The position numbers were made by a program, and so were the translations under genes. The notes beneath the pieces were generated by a model, which was not told the DNA's origin, did not search any database, and saw only the letters and a list, made by a program, of their open reading frames with translations. A stretch of 64,000 nucleotides of DNA from Bacteroidales bacterium (GTDB lineage Bacteria > Bacteroidota > Bacteroidia > Bacteroidales > UBA932), in assembly GCA_017561665.1 (NCBI GenBank), contig JAFZBQ010000060.1:124001-188000 (forward strand), given 5' to 3'. Positions 52,196-60,602 of the stretch are shown here, one piece after another (position 1 is the stretch's first letter; each line of letters begins with the position of its first letter).

Positions 52196-53935
52196 ATGGA
52201 AATACTCAAACACGAATGCGGAGTTGCGATGATCCGGCTACTGAAGCCGGACGGTTATTACAAGGATAAATACGACAGCGACAAGTGGGGCATGGGCAAA
52301 CTCTATCTGATGATGGAGAAGCAGCACAACCGCGGTCAGGAGGGAGCCGGCATCGCCTCTGTCCATCTCAACGCCGAACCCGGCGAAGAGTATATGTTCC
52401 GCGAGAAGTCGATGGGCAAGGATGCCATATCGGACATCTTTGCCGCGGCTGGCGATGAGTTTGCCGGCGAGCTGCTTATGGGCCATCTGCGCTATTCCAC
52501 CACCGGCAAAAAGGGGCTGACGTTTGTCCATCCGTTCCTTCGCCGCAACAACTGGCGCGCCAAGAACCTCTGCATCTGCGGCAACTTCAACATGACCAAT
52601 ATCGACGAGGTCTTTGACACCCTCGCCGCCCAGGGGCAGTATCCCCGCACCGCCAGCGACTCCTACATATTGCTGGAGGAGATGGGCCACCGCCTGGACC
52701 GCGAGGTGGAGCGCAACTTCTCCATAGCGTCGCTGATTGGCCTCTCCGGCAAAGAAATAACCGAATACATAGATTCTCACGTCGATATTTCAAAGGTACT
52801 GGAGACAACAATGAAGATGTTCGACGGGGGCTACGTTATCTGCGGCCTTACCGGCAGCGGTGAATTCTTTGCGATGCGCGACCCGTGGGGCATCAGGCCC
52901 GCTTTCTACTACAAAAGCGACGAGGTAGTGGCGCTGGCATCCGAAAGACCTGTATTGCAGACGACATTCGATCTGAAGGCCGAGGATGTGTGCGAATTGG
53001 AGCCCGGCAGTGCCTTGATTGTCAAACGAGACGGGTCTTTCTACATCAAGCAGATTATCCAGGCAAAAGGAGAACCAAAGGCCTGCTCGTTCGAAAGGAT
53101 CTATTTCAGCCGCGGCAACGACAGCGACATCTATCGCGAGCGCAAGCGCCTTGGCGAGCAGCTGGTGCCGGCCATCGAAGCCGCCGTGGACGGCGATATC
53201 GCCCACACCGTCTTTTCATATATCCCAAATACAGCCGAGGTGGCTTACTACGGCATGCTTCAGGGCCTGATGCGCCGCGGCCATGATGTCCGTTTCGAAA
53301 AGATAGCCTGGAAGGACATTAAGATGCGGACCTTCATCGCAGAAGGGCAGGAGCGCAACGACCTGGCGGCACATGTGTATGACGTTACGTATGGCGTGGT
53401 TGAGCCACACGTCGACAATCTGGTCATTATTGATGACTCCATAGTGCGCGGTACTACCCTCAAGGAGAGCATCATAAAGATTCTGGACCGGCTGCATCCA
53501 AAGAAGATAGTTATCGTAAGCAGTGCACCACAAATACGTTATCCTGACTTCTACGGTATTGACATGCCCCGACTGGAAGAATTCATCGCTTTCAGGGCAT
53601 GCATAGAACTGCTGAAAGAAACCGGCCGGTCAGCTCTGTTGGAAGAGGTATATCAAGATTGCAAACAGCAGTTACAGAAGCCTCCGCAGGAGCAGACGCT
53701 CCCTGTGAAACGCCTCTACGAGCCTTTCAGCGACGAAGAGCTAAACCGTAAAATGGTGGAGATGCTCTGTCCGGAAGGGGAACAGGCCCCGGTGGAACTG
53801 GTGTTCCAAACCATCGACGGTCTGCACAGTGCATGCCCCAATCATGCGGGCGACTGGTACTTCACCGGCGACTATCCGACTCCCGGCGGCATCCGCCTTT
53901 GCAACGAAGCCCTGGTACGGTATTTCGAGAAATAA
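52196..53935 (+). CDS. purF: Amidophosphoribosyltransferase (PurF family, long form)
   Basis: PurF enzymes transfer glutamine amide to PRPP, giving 5-phosphoribosylamine for purine synthesis. Start at ATG 52196, 1 base past the asnB stop. The 579-residue protein is longer than usual PurF (470-505). Class II amidotransferase: MEILKHECGVAM with the presumed nucleophile Cys8, QHNRGQEGAGIAS near 44, GHLRYSTTGKKG near 97. PRTase domain: PRPP loop VIIDDSIVRGTTLKESI near residue 410. The extra length is at the C-terminus (after YGIDMPRLEEFIAF). Bacteroidota often have a second, longer PurF paralogue, so either the main or the paralogous enzyme is possible. Confidence 0.88.
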   Translation: MEILKHECGVAMIRLLKPDGYYKDKYDSDKWGMGKLYLMMEKQHNRGQEGAGIASVHLNAEPGEEYMFREKSMGKDAISDIFAAAGDEFAGELLMGHLRYSTTGKKGLTFVHPFLRRNNWRAKNLCICGNFNMTNIDEVFDTLAAQGQYPRTASDSYILLEEMGHRLDREVERNFSIASLIGLSGKEITEYIDSHVDISKVLETTMKMFDGGYVICGLTGSGEFFAMRDPWGIRPAFYYKSDEVVALASERPVLQTTFDLKAEDVCELEPGSALIVKRDGSFYIKQIIQAKGEPKACSFERIYFSRGNDSDIYRERKRLGEQLVPAIEAAVDGDIAHTVFSYIPNTAEVAYYGMLQGLMRRGHDVRFEKIAWKDIKMRTFIAEGQERNDLAAHVYDVTYGVVEPHVDNLVIIDDSIVRGTTLKESIIKILDRLHPKKIVIVSSAPQIRYPDFYGIDMPRLEEFIAFRACIELLKETGRSALLEEVYQDCKQQLQKPPQEQTLPVKRLYEPFSDEELNRKMVEMLCPEGEQAPVELVFQTIDGLHSACPNHAGDWYFTGDYPTPGGIRLCNEALVRYFEK

Positions 53936-53937
53936 TG

Positions 53938-53945
53938 TATCTTTG
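53938..53945 (+). promoter_or_regulatory. −7 box of the esterase operon
   Basis: TATCTTTG begins 2 bases after the purF stop codon and lies 23 bases before the esterase ATG, so a new transcription unit starts here. Confidence 0.6.
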
Positions 53946-53968
53946 CTATCCATTCGCAAAGATTCATT

Positions 53969-55006
53969 ATGAAAAGAGCGTTATTTACCTTTCTGCTGAC
54001 GTTATGTGCGGCTGCAGCATTTGCCCAGGCAATATTCCAGCCTCTGATCGATCTTAAACCCGGCAAAACGATATTCCTTTATGCCAAGGATGTCAACGCA
54101 GCCCTGGCAGCGATAGACGACCCTGTGGTTGCCGCATCCTGCGAGACTCTGGCCCTTACTCCAAAAGAGGAGTGCGGCATCACCAATCCCGAACAGATGG
54201 TGGGTGACCTGGGCCAGATAACTGACATCAACTCCACTGCCCGTTTTGACATTTTTTTTCCCGCCAAGCCCAACGGCCAGATGGTGGTTATGTGCCCGGG
54301 CGGCGGATATGCAGTTGTCTGCACATACGGTGAGGGACTCTATGCAGCGCAGTGGTTGCTGGAGCGCGGCATCACCGTAGCTGTGGCAAAACACCGTATG
54401 CCCAACGGCCACTGGACGGTGCCGCTGGACGATATGCAGGAGATATTCCGCTACTGCCGCGCCAACGCCGTGCTGTGGGGTGTAAACACGATAGGCGTGA
54501 TGGGCTATTCCGCCGGCGGTCATCTGGCAGCCAGTGTATCGACTCTCTATGTCGATGCAGCCACCCGTCCCGATTTCAGCATACTTTTCTATCCGGTAAT
54601 TACTTTTGAGGGTGAGCATGTTGAGCCCGGCACCCGCCGCAACCTGCTTGGTTTTGAAGATTACTGGAACGACCGCCGCAGCTATACCGCCGACGAATAT
54701 ATCGCCCGCCAGAAGCAATACGCCGCCCTCAAGGAGCATTACAGCCTTGAAAAGAGGGTGGACGCCAACACCCCTCCGACATTTATTGTACACGGCCAGG
54801 CCGATGACGTCGTGCCGGTTCAGAACAGTTTGATGTATTACTCACGACTCGTCGAGTGTGGAGTACGCAGCGAACTTCAGATTTACGATTCTCCAAAGCA
54901 CGGTTTCTGCTTCTTTGGCGATGAACTGCGCAGTCACGACTGGCTGAATCCTGAAATCAGGTCATCACTGAACAACAGCCTGGAACGCTGGCTTCAAAAT
55001 CTGTAG
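53969..55006 (+). CDS. Secreted alpha/beta hydrolase, carbohydrate-esterase-like (copy 1)
   Basis: 345 residues with signal peptide MKRALFTFLLTLCAAAAFA cleaved before Gln. Alpha/beta-hydrolase core: oxyanion-loop CPGGGYAVVCTYGEG near residue 110, nucleophile in GVMGYSAGGHLAASVSTL near 177, Asp in HGQADDVVPVQ near 274 and His in SPKHGFCFFGDE near 310. This matches the BD-FAE/acetylxylan esterase-like lipase group that removes acyl groups from plant glycans. A paralogue follows after 3 bases; the shared extra N-terminal block (FLYAKDVNAALAAIDDP in this copy) is specific to the pair. Substrate unknown. Confidence 0.85.
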   Translation: MKRALFTFLLTLCAAAAFAQAIFQPLIDLKPGKTIFLYAKDVNAALAAIDDPVVAASCETLALTPKEECGITNPEQMVGDLGQITDINSTARFDIFFPAKPNGQMVVMCPGGGYAVVCTYGEGLYAAQWLLERGITVAVAKHRMPNGHWTVPLDDMQEIFRYCRANAVLWGVNTIGVMGYSAGGHLAASVSTLYVDAATRPDFSILFYPVITFEGEHVEPGTRRNLLGFEDYWNDRRSYTADEYIARQKQYAALKEHYSLEKRVDANTPPTFIVHGQADDVVPVQNSLMYYSRLVECGVRSELQIYDSPKHGFCFFGDELRSHDWLNPEIRSSLNNSLERWLQNL

Positions 55007-55009
55007 GTT

Positions 55010-56029
55010 ATGAAAAAAACGATACTGATTATTTCGCTTCTGTGCCTGGTTTTCAATCTTCAGGCGAAGCCCAAGTATAAATATTATCCCAACACTGACC
55101 TTCGTCCCGACAGGACCATATTCCTGTATATGCCTACTGCGAAGGAGGCTAAGAAGGCTCTTAAATCAATTCCGGATCCTGTCCACGCAAAGAAAGCTGA
55201 GACGCTGGCGCTCACAATGGCGGTGGAGAGTGGACTGGACGATCCTGAGACAATGTTCGACCCTAACGGCGCCACCTTGAATATCAACAAGACGGCCCGT
55301 TTTGATTTGTACTTTCCAAAGAATCCGAACGGAAAGATGTTCGTGGTTTGCCCCGGTGGCGGCTACAACTGCGTCTGCCATTACATTGAGGGTGTTTATG
55401 CCGCCGACTGGCTCACCGAGCACGGATATACGGTCGCTGTTGTCAAATACCGCCTTCCGAACGGCCACCATTCAATTCCTCTGACCGATGTCCAGACAGT
55501 GTTCCGCTATTGCCGTGAGCATTCGGCAGAGTGGGGTGTTGAAAAGATCGGTGTTATGGGCTTCTCTGCCGGCGGCCATCTGGCAGCCAGCGCATCCGTC
55601 CTTTACGACGATGCCGCAACCCGTCCGGACTTCAGCGTCCTGGTCTATCCGGTCATCTCCGTCACCGAACCTTTCGGCCACGTCTACACCGGCCAGAAAC
55701 TCATCGGCAACTACGACCAGCTTCGCGCAGAGAATCCTGAGGAGTGCGAGCGCCTGATAGAGAGATATCAGCTCCACGAGCGTGTAACTGCCGACACTCC
55801 GCCGACATTCATGGTACTCAGTTCCGATGACAAAGAGGTAAATCCGCTCAACAGTTTGGCTTATTATAACGCTCTGGCCGCCAATCACGTTCCCAGCGAA
55901 ATCCATATCTATCAGCACGGCATCCACGGCTTTGGATTTGATTATTACAAGTTCAACCCCAACGACTGGCTGGGCGCCGCCCGCGACAATTTCTTTGAAG
56001 CGCTGGAACGCTGGCTGAATAACCGATAG
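55010..56029 (+). CDS. Secreted alpha/beta hydrolase, carbohydrate-esterase-like (copy 2)
   Basis: 339 residues, signal peptide MKKTILIISLLCLVFNLQA. It is a tandem paralogue of the preceding protein: FLYMPTAKEAKKALKSIPDP aligns with copy 1, then CPGGGYNCVCHYIEGVYAAD, nucleophile in GVMGFSAGGHLAASASVL, Asp region SSDDKEVNPLNS and His in GIHGFGFDYY. Differences in the region after the nucleophile (VYPVISVTEPFGHVYTG against FYPVITFEGEHVEPG) suggest that the two copies handle different substrates. It lies 3 bases from both copy 1 and the glycerate kinase fusion. Confidence 0.85.
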   Translation: MKKTILIISLLCLVFNLQAKPKYKYYPNTDLRPDRTIFLYMPTAKEAKKALKSIPDPVHAKKAETLALTMAVESGLDDPETMFDPNGATLNINKTARFDLYFPKNPNGKMFVVCPGGGYNCVCHYIEGVYAADWLTEHGYTVAVVKYRLPNGHHSIPLTDVQTVFRYCREHSAEWGVEKIGVMGFSAGGHLAASASVLYDDAATRPDFSVLVYPVISVTEPFGHVYTGQKLIGNYDQLRAENPEECERLIERYQLHERVTADTPPTFMVLSSDDKEVNPLNSLAYYNALAANHVPSEIHIYQHGIHGFGFDYYKFNPNDWLGAARDNFFEALERWLNNR

Positions 56030-56032
56030 GCA

Positions 56033-57658
56033 ATGATCCTGCTTGTCCCGGATAAGTTCAAGGGCACTTTCACCGCCCCGCAGATAGCCGCCAAGTTTGA
56101 AGAGGCTATCCGCGCAAGCGGTAATACTACGGAGGAGATAGTATCCATTCCGCTGGCGGACGGAGGAGAAGGATCTTTGGACATATTCCTGCAGAACTAT
56201 CCCGGTGCCAGCGAAGTTCTGGTAGATACCAAAGACCCGCTGATGCGCGACATAGTGGCGCCGATGGCCGTGGCTGGCGATACTGTATTCATAGAGCTTG
56301 CGCGTTGCAGCGGCCTTATGATGATAGACGTAAAGGAGCGCAATCCGATGCGTACCACGACCTATGGTTTAGGGTTGATGCTCAAGGCTGCCCTGGAATA
56401 CTCCCCGCGAACAATAATTGTCGGGGTAGGGGGCAGCGCTACCGACGACGGGGGACGCGGCATGATAGAGGCAATCGGGCTGGAGAATATCCATCTTTTT
56501 GACGATATAGAGGTCAAAGTAGCCTGCGATGCCCGCAATCCGTTGCTTGGACCGCACGGTGCTACATACACGTATGCTCCACAGAAAGGGGCTGACGCGG
56601 CAATGCTTCCGATTCTTGAGAAAAGGATGGAGGAGTGGGTGGTCACGGCCCGCGAATGGCTCGCCGCTTGCGGCATCACCGGCCGTGACGATTTGGACAC
56701 TGTGCCCGGCGGAGGTACTGCAGGCGGCACAGGAGCAGCTCTATATGCTTTCTTGAGGGCTACTCCGGTGCATGGCTTTGAGTTTTTCTCCCATATGGTT
56801 GCGCTTGAGGATAAGATTCGTGAATCACGCCTGGTCATAACAGGAGAGGGCCGTCTGGATTCATCCAGTCTTGACGGCAAGTTGGTCGGCAGTCTGGCAG
56901 AGATGTGCGAAAGATCATGCCGCCGGCTGTATGTCGTCTGTGGTCAGAATACCCTGGGAAGCGACCCGTCTATATGCGACATTGCGCTGCTGGCTACCGA
57001 CTTCAAGGAGAAGATTGGCCGCTGGTGCCGGGCCGACTGGCGAGGCGATTATCTGCCTTCAGGCGGCGATTTGTTTGAATTCGGCTCGAGCTACGGCGTT
57101 ATCGCCGGCTGCGACGAAGCCGGCCGTGGACCCCTCGCCGGTCCGGTCTATGCCGCTGCGGTGATTCTACCGGAAGGGTTCTATCATCCGTTGCTGAAGG
57201 ATTCCAAGAAGATGACGTCGGCCCAGCGAGATCAGATGCGCGAGATAATAGAGCGGGAGGCAATCGCTTGGAGCGTAGCCAGCGTATCGGCAGAAGAGAT
57301 TGACGAGATCAATATCCTGCAGGCTTCAATCAAGGCTATGCAGACGGCGCTTGGTGGGCTTAAAGTCAGACCAGCTTTGATTCTGGTGGACGGCAATCGC
57401 TTCAACCCGTATTACGGCACCGACGGGGCGCGCATTCCGCACAAATGTATCGTTAAAGGCGACGACAAGGTGCCCGAAATCAGCGCAGCGTCTATTCTGG
57501 CGAAGACGTACAGGGATGAGTTTATGCTCAAGATAGACAAGGAGTATCCGCAGTATGGCTGGGCCCGCAATATGGGCTATCCCACAGAAGAACATCGCGC
57601 CGCCATTCACACCCACGGTCTATCGCCATATCATAGAAAAACCTTTACTGTGAAATAA
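56033..57658 (+). CDS. Glycerate kinase - RNase HII fusion protein
   Basis: 541 residues in one open frame. Residues 1 to about 335 are a class II glycerate kinase (GarK/GlxK): [88 protein letters not shown] and [17 protein letters not shown]. Residues about 355-541 are a complete RNase [23 protein letters not shown] with Asp361-Glu362, [25 protein letters not shown] and [13 protein letters not shown]; the four acidic catalytic positions are present. The kinase lacks the last ~40 residues usual for GarK, replaced by the RNase. No start codon lies between the halves. Third gene after the two esterases; overlaps the convergent deaminase by 14 bases. Confidence 0.88.
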   Translation: MILLVPDKFKGTFTAPQIAAKFEEAIRASGNTTEEIVSIPLADGGEGSLDIFLQNYPGASEVLVDTKDPLMRDIVAPMAVAGDTVFIELARCSGLMMIDVKERNPMRTTTYGLGLMLKAALEYSPRTIIVGVGGSATDDGGRGMIEAIGLENIHLFDDIEVKVACDARNPLLGPHGATYTYAPQKGADAAMLPILEKRMEEWVVTAREWLAACGITGRDDLDTVPGGGTAGGTGAALYAFLRATPVHGFEFFSHMVALEDKIRESRLVITGEGRLDSSSLDGKLVGSLAEMCERSCRRLYVVCGQNTLGSDPSICDIALLATDFKEKIGRWCRADWRGDYLPSGGDLFEFGSSYGVIAGCDEAGRGPLAGPVYAAAVILPEGFYHPLLKDSKKMTSAQRDQMREIIEREAIAWSVASVSAEEIDEINILQASIKAMQTALGGLKVRPALILVDGNRFNPYYGTDGARIPHKCIVKGDDKVPEISAASILAKTYRDEFMLKIDKEYPQYGWARNMGYPTEEHRAAIHTHGLSPYHRKTFTVK

Positions 57659-58913
57659 AGGTTTCCCATTGCTCTTCGAAGAGGGATAGGAGTTCCGAAT
57701 CAGCCTGTAGGGAGTTCTGCAGGCAGCGTTTGATGTCCGCGATGGAGAGATTCCAGCAAAGGTATGCAAGCAGCAGATCGTCGGTAATGAATGAAGTGTC
57801 AAAGATGGCGCAGTCGTCGCTGCTTATTGTCACGTTAAGGCCTCGTTTGATATAGCCTGCGGCGGGGTGCTGGCTCAAATCGGGAACATAACCCAGCAGC
57901 TGGTTGCTTAGAGGGCAGACCTCCAGCATAACGCCCGCTTCCTTGACCTTCTTCTCAACTTCAGGATATCGGTACAGGTTCATTCCGTGTCCCAAACGTT
58001 TGATGCCCAGTTCCAGGGCATATTCGATATTGCGGTTGTCCTCTTTCAAAGATTCGCCCGCATGCATTATTACCGGAACACCCGCATCCTTGAGAACCGG
58101 CGCGTAATAGCGCAGATCCTTACCGCAATCCTCATCGCCGACCATATCGAAGCCGATAAATACATCGGGATATTTTTCCTGAAGATGGCGGGCAAATGCC
58201 AACCGCTCCGGCACAGTGTCTGCCGGCACGCCCTTGTAATAACTGTATATCAGGTTGACGTGGAACCATGGGTAACTTTCGCGCACTTTTGCGGCGATTC
58301 CCCGGACCAGGTCGACATATTCGTCGGGACTAAGACGACGGCCGTCCTCGTCAAAAATCGTCTGGCTGATATATCTGAAATCGACACCCATCAGCCCTTC
58401 TTCTGCCATCCGCATCATCACCTCGGTATACAGGGAGACGAAGAAAGGCTCGTAATTGTTGATGGCTTTGAACCGATCGAAGATAGCCTCGAACTTTGGC
58501 CAGATATTCTCATCGATATTCTCCTTGTCGGAGGTGCACATCACGAAAATCTTCTCCTTCAGCTCCGGCCGGGCTGCCACCGCCTGGCGAAGATTCTCCC
58601 AGCCGGCTGGAATCTCACCCTCAAACCAGGCCTTGTGGGCCAGTTGCATGTTCCGGAATTCGGATGTTTCAGGAGCGGTGAACACATAGACGTCGGGGCA
58701 GGAGAGAGCCAGTGATAGCATATGACGCAGATCGAACGTGGCCTCTATATGGGCGTGCATCAGCCGGCCTTTGGGCATACGGCGGAATAAATCATAAAGT
58801 GCAGTCTGGCGCAACCGGGGAAGCGCCTTCTGGAAATCGTTAAAAACCAGTCGGTCGCGGTCCTGGGCAAGGTATTCCTGCCGCATTTTGTCTGCTTTCT
58901 GCTCTATGTTCAT
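57645..58913 (-). CDS. Adenosine deaminase family protein (ADGF/ADA2-like)
   Basis: 422 residues from ATG 58911-58913 (an in-frame TTG at 58931 adds six residues; AGGACCT precedes the ATG). Amidohydrolase-fold residues of adenosine deaminases: [20 protein letters not shown] near 47 (two metal His), GFDMVGDED near 251, [17 protein letters not shown] near 284 (metal His and catalytic Glu), KRLGHGMNL near 307 and [11 protein letters not shown] near 371 (metal Asp). The long N-terminal helical part and the PKG-x-L-x-HAH motif resemble the ADGF/CECR1 type more than short bacterial Add. No signal peptide is visible, so it acts in the cytosol. Substrate is probably adenosine or a related aminopurine. 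Confidence 0.85.
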   Translation of the reverse strand: MNIEQKADKMRQEYLAQDRDRLVFNDFQKALPRLRQTALYDLFRRMPKGRLMHAHIEATFDLRHMLSLALSCPDVYVFTAPETSEFRNMQLAHKAWFEGEIPAGWENLRQAVAARPELKEKIFVMCTSDKENIDENIWPKFEAIFDRFKAINNYEPFFVSLYTEVMMRMAEEGLMGVDFRYISQTIFDEDGRRLSPDEYVDLVRGIAAKVRESYPWFHVNLIYSYYKGVPADTVPERLAFARHLQEKYPDVFIGFDMVGDEDCGKDLRYYAPVLKDAGVPVIMHAGESLKEDNRNIEYALELGIKRLGHGMNLYRYPEVEKKVKEAGVMLEVCPLSNQLLGYVPDLSQHPAAGYIKRGLNVTISSDDCAIFDTSFITDDLLLAYLCWNLSIADIKRCLQNSLQADSELLSLFEEQWETFISQ

Positions 58914-58973
58914 AGGTCCTAAATTTTTCAAATTTACAAATAATATTCACATATTTGTAACTTAAATACACTC

Positions 58974-60578
58974 ATGCGAAAATCTTTACTAATCATATCC
59001 ATAATTTTGACTGCTCTCTCTTCTTGCAACAGAGTCACGGACGGCGACCATACTCTTGACATCTATGTCACGAGCGATGTGCACGGCTGCTATTTCAGCA
59101 AGTACTATCTGGACGACAGCGTCAAGCCCAACTCGCTCTCAAAAGTGTCGGCGATTGTCAGAAAGGCCCGTGAAACAGACAGCGACATTATCCTGATCGA
59201 TAACGGCGACAATCTGCAGGGAGATAACGGTGCCTTTTATTTCAATTTTGTGGATACATCTTCGACCCACATCTTTGCCCGTATGGCCGATTATATGAAA
59301 TATGACGCCATTGTCCTGGGCAACCACGATATAGAGGCCGGCCATCCGGTTTACGACCGTCTCAAGGAGCAACATACAATGCCTTTGCTGGCGGCTAACG
59401 CCGTATCCACTGAAGGATGGAATGCCGGAAGGCCGTATTTCGATGAATATACCATTCTCCAGAAGAACGGGCTTAAGGTGGCAATAATCGGCATGACTAA
59501 TCCCAAGGTTACAAACTGGATCACAGAGAGCCTCTATGAGGGTATTGAGTTCCTCAATTGCGACGATATGGCGCAGGCCCTGGTGAACAGGGTCCGCAGT
59601 AAGGAACATCCCGATTTCGTGATTGTATCCGTGCATTGCGGCAGCGGAGAAGAGGATGTGGAATCGATAGAGAATGACGCCCTTTTCCTCGCGAAACATC
59701 TGGATGGTGTCGATCTTGTCATCGGCGGCCATGACCACCGTCCCCGTACCGGCACATATTCAGACAAGGAGGTGCCTACCGGCTATGTTGATCCCGGCGC
59801 AAGGTGTAACTATCTTGGACACGCTACTTTTACCCTTACTTACAAGAACGGCAAACGGACGGGATATTGCCATGACGTAGAGCTGATACCTTTGGCAGAT
59901 TTAGCCCCCGATCCGGAGTTTGATGCCGCTTTTGAAGAGGACTATAACAAGGTCAAGGAATTTACCTTGCGCAAAATATGCAAAGTGAGCGCTCCGTTTG
60001 CACTTTCCGATGCCCTGGACGGCCCTTCGGCATATATGAACCTGTTGTATGATGTGCAACTGGCCGTTTCCGGCGCAGACATCACCTTTGCCGCTCCTCT
60101 GACGTCGTCGGGCGTAATCAATGCAGGCGACTTGGTATACAACGACCTGACCCGGATTTATCCCTTCGAAAACAAACTGTTTGTGATATCCCTCACGGGT
60201 GAACAGATCAGGAACTATCTCGAATATTCATACGACCGGTGGATCCGTCGCGAGGGGCCGGCATACTGCTACGACTCGGCCGGCGGCATTAAGTACAAAG
60301 TTTACAAGAAGAGGCCGATTGGCACCAGGGTGGAGATAGAGTCGATGCAGGATGGGACTCCTTTTGACCCCGGTAAGTCATACAAGGTTGCCATCACTTC
60401 TTATCGCGCGATGGGCGGTGACGGAATGCTGGGCACAGGCGCCGGCCTGGATGTAAGCAATCCCGACTCATACATCGTGGAACGCTACCCGGAAATCAAG
60501 GACTTGCTGTACGACTATCTGGAAAAAGTCGGCACACTTGATCCCAAGGTCAATGACAACTGGATATTCATAGAATAA
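58974..60578 (+). CDS. 5'-nucleotidase/metallophosphatase lipoprotein (UshA-like)
   Basis: 534 residues, lipoprotein signal with lipobox LSSC (MRKSLLIISIILTALSSC). N-terminal calcineurin-like phosphoesterase: YVTSDVHGCYF, DNGDNLQGD, LGNHDIEAGH, SVHCGSGEEDVE and VIGGHDHRP give a full set of dimetal ligands. C-terminal 5_nucleotid_C domain from about residue 335 (KVSAPFALSDALDGPSAYMN to the end). Such surface or periplasmic enzymes release nucleosides from nucleotides or split 2',3'-cyclic nucleotides. It is divergent from the adenosine deaminase gene, an obvious partner for salvage, and the next gene starts after 24 bases. Confidence 0.92.
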   Translation: MRKSLLIISIILTALSSCNRVTDGDHTLDIYVTSDVHGCYFSKYYLDDSVKPNSLSKVSAIVRKARETDSDIILIDNGDNLQGDNGAFYFNFVDTSSTHIFARMADYMKYDAIVLGNHDIEAGHPVYDRLKEQHTMPLLAANAVSTEGWNAGRPYFDEYTILQKNGLKVAIIGMTNPKVTNWITESLYEGIEFLNCDDMAQALVNRVRSKEHPDFVIVSVHCGSGEEDVESIENDALFLAKHLDGVDLVIGGHDHRPRTGTYSDKEVPTGYVDPGARCNYLGHATFTLTYKNGKRTGYCHDVELIPLADLAPDPEFDAAFEEDYNKVKEFTLRKICKVSAPFALSDALDGPSAYMNLLYDVQLAVSGADITFAAPLTSSGVINAGDLVYNDLTRIYPFENKLFVISLTGEQIRNYLEYSYDRWIRREGPAYCYDSAGGIKYKVYKKRPIGTRVEIESMQDGTPFDPGKSYKVAITSYRAMGGDGMLGTGAGLDVSNPDSYIVERYPEIKDLLYDYLEKVGTLDPKVNDNWIFIE

Positions 60579-60602
60579 TAATACCAACCAACTGATTTCA
60601 AA

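Noticed and set aside
52070..53935. Longer purF start upstream of 52196
   Set aside because: It would overlap asnB by over 120 bases, and the added peptide is unlike PurF; ATG 52196 puts the Cys near the N-terminus as needed.
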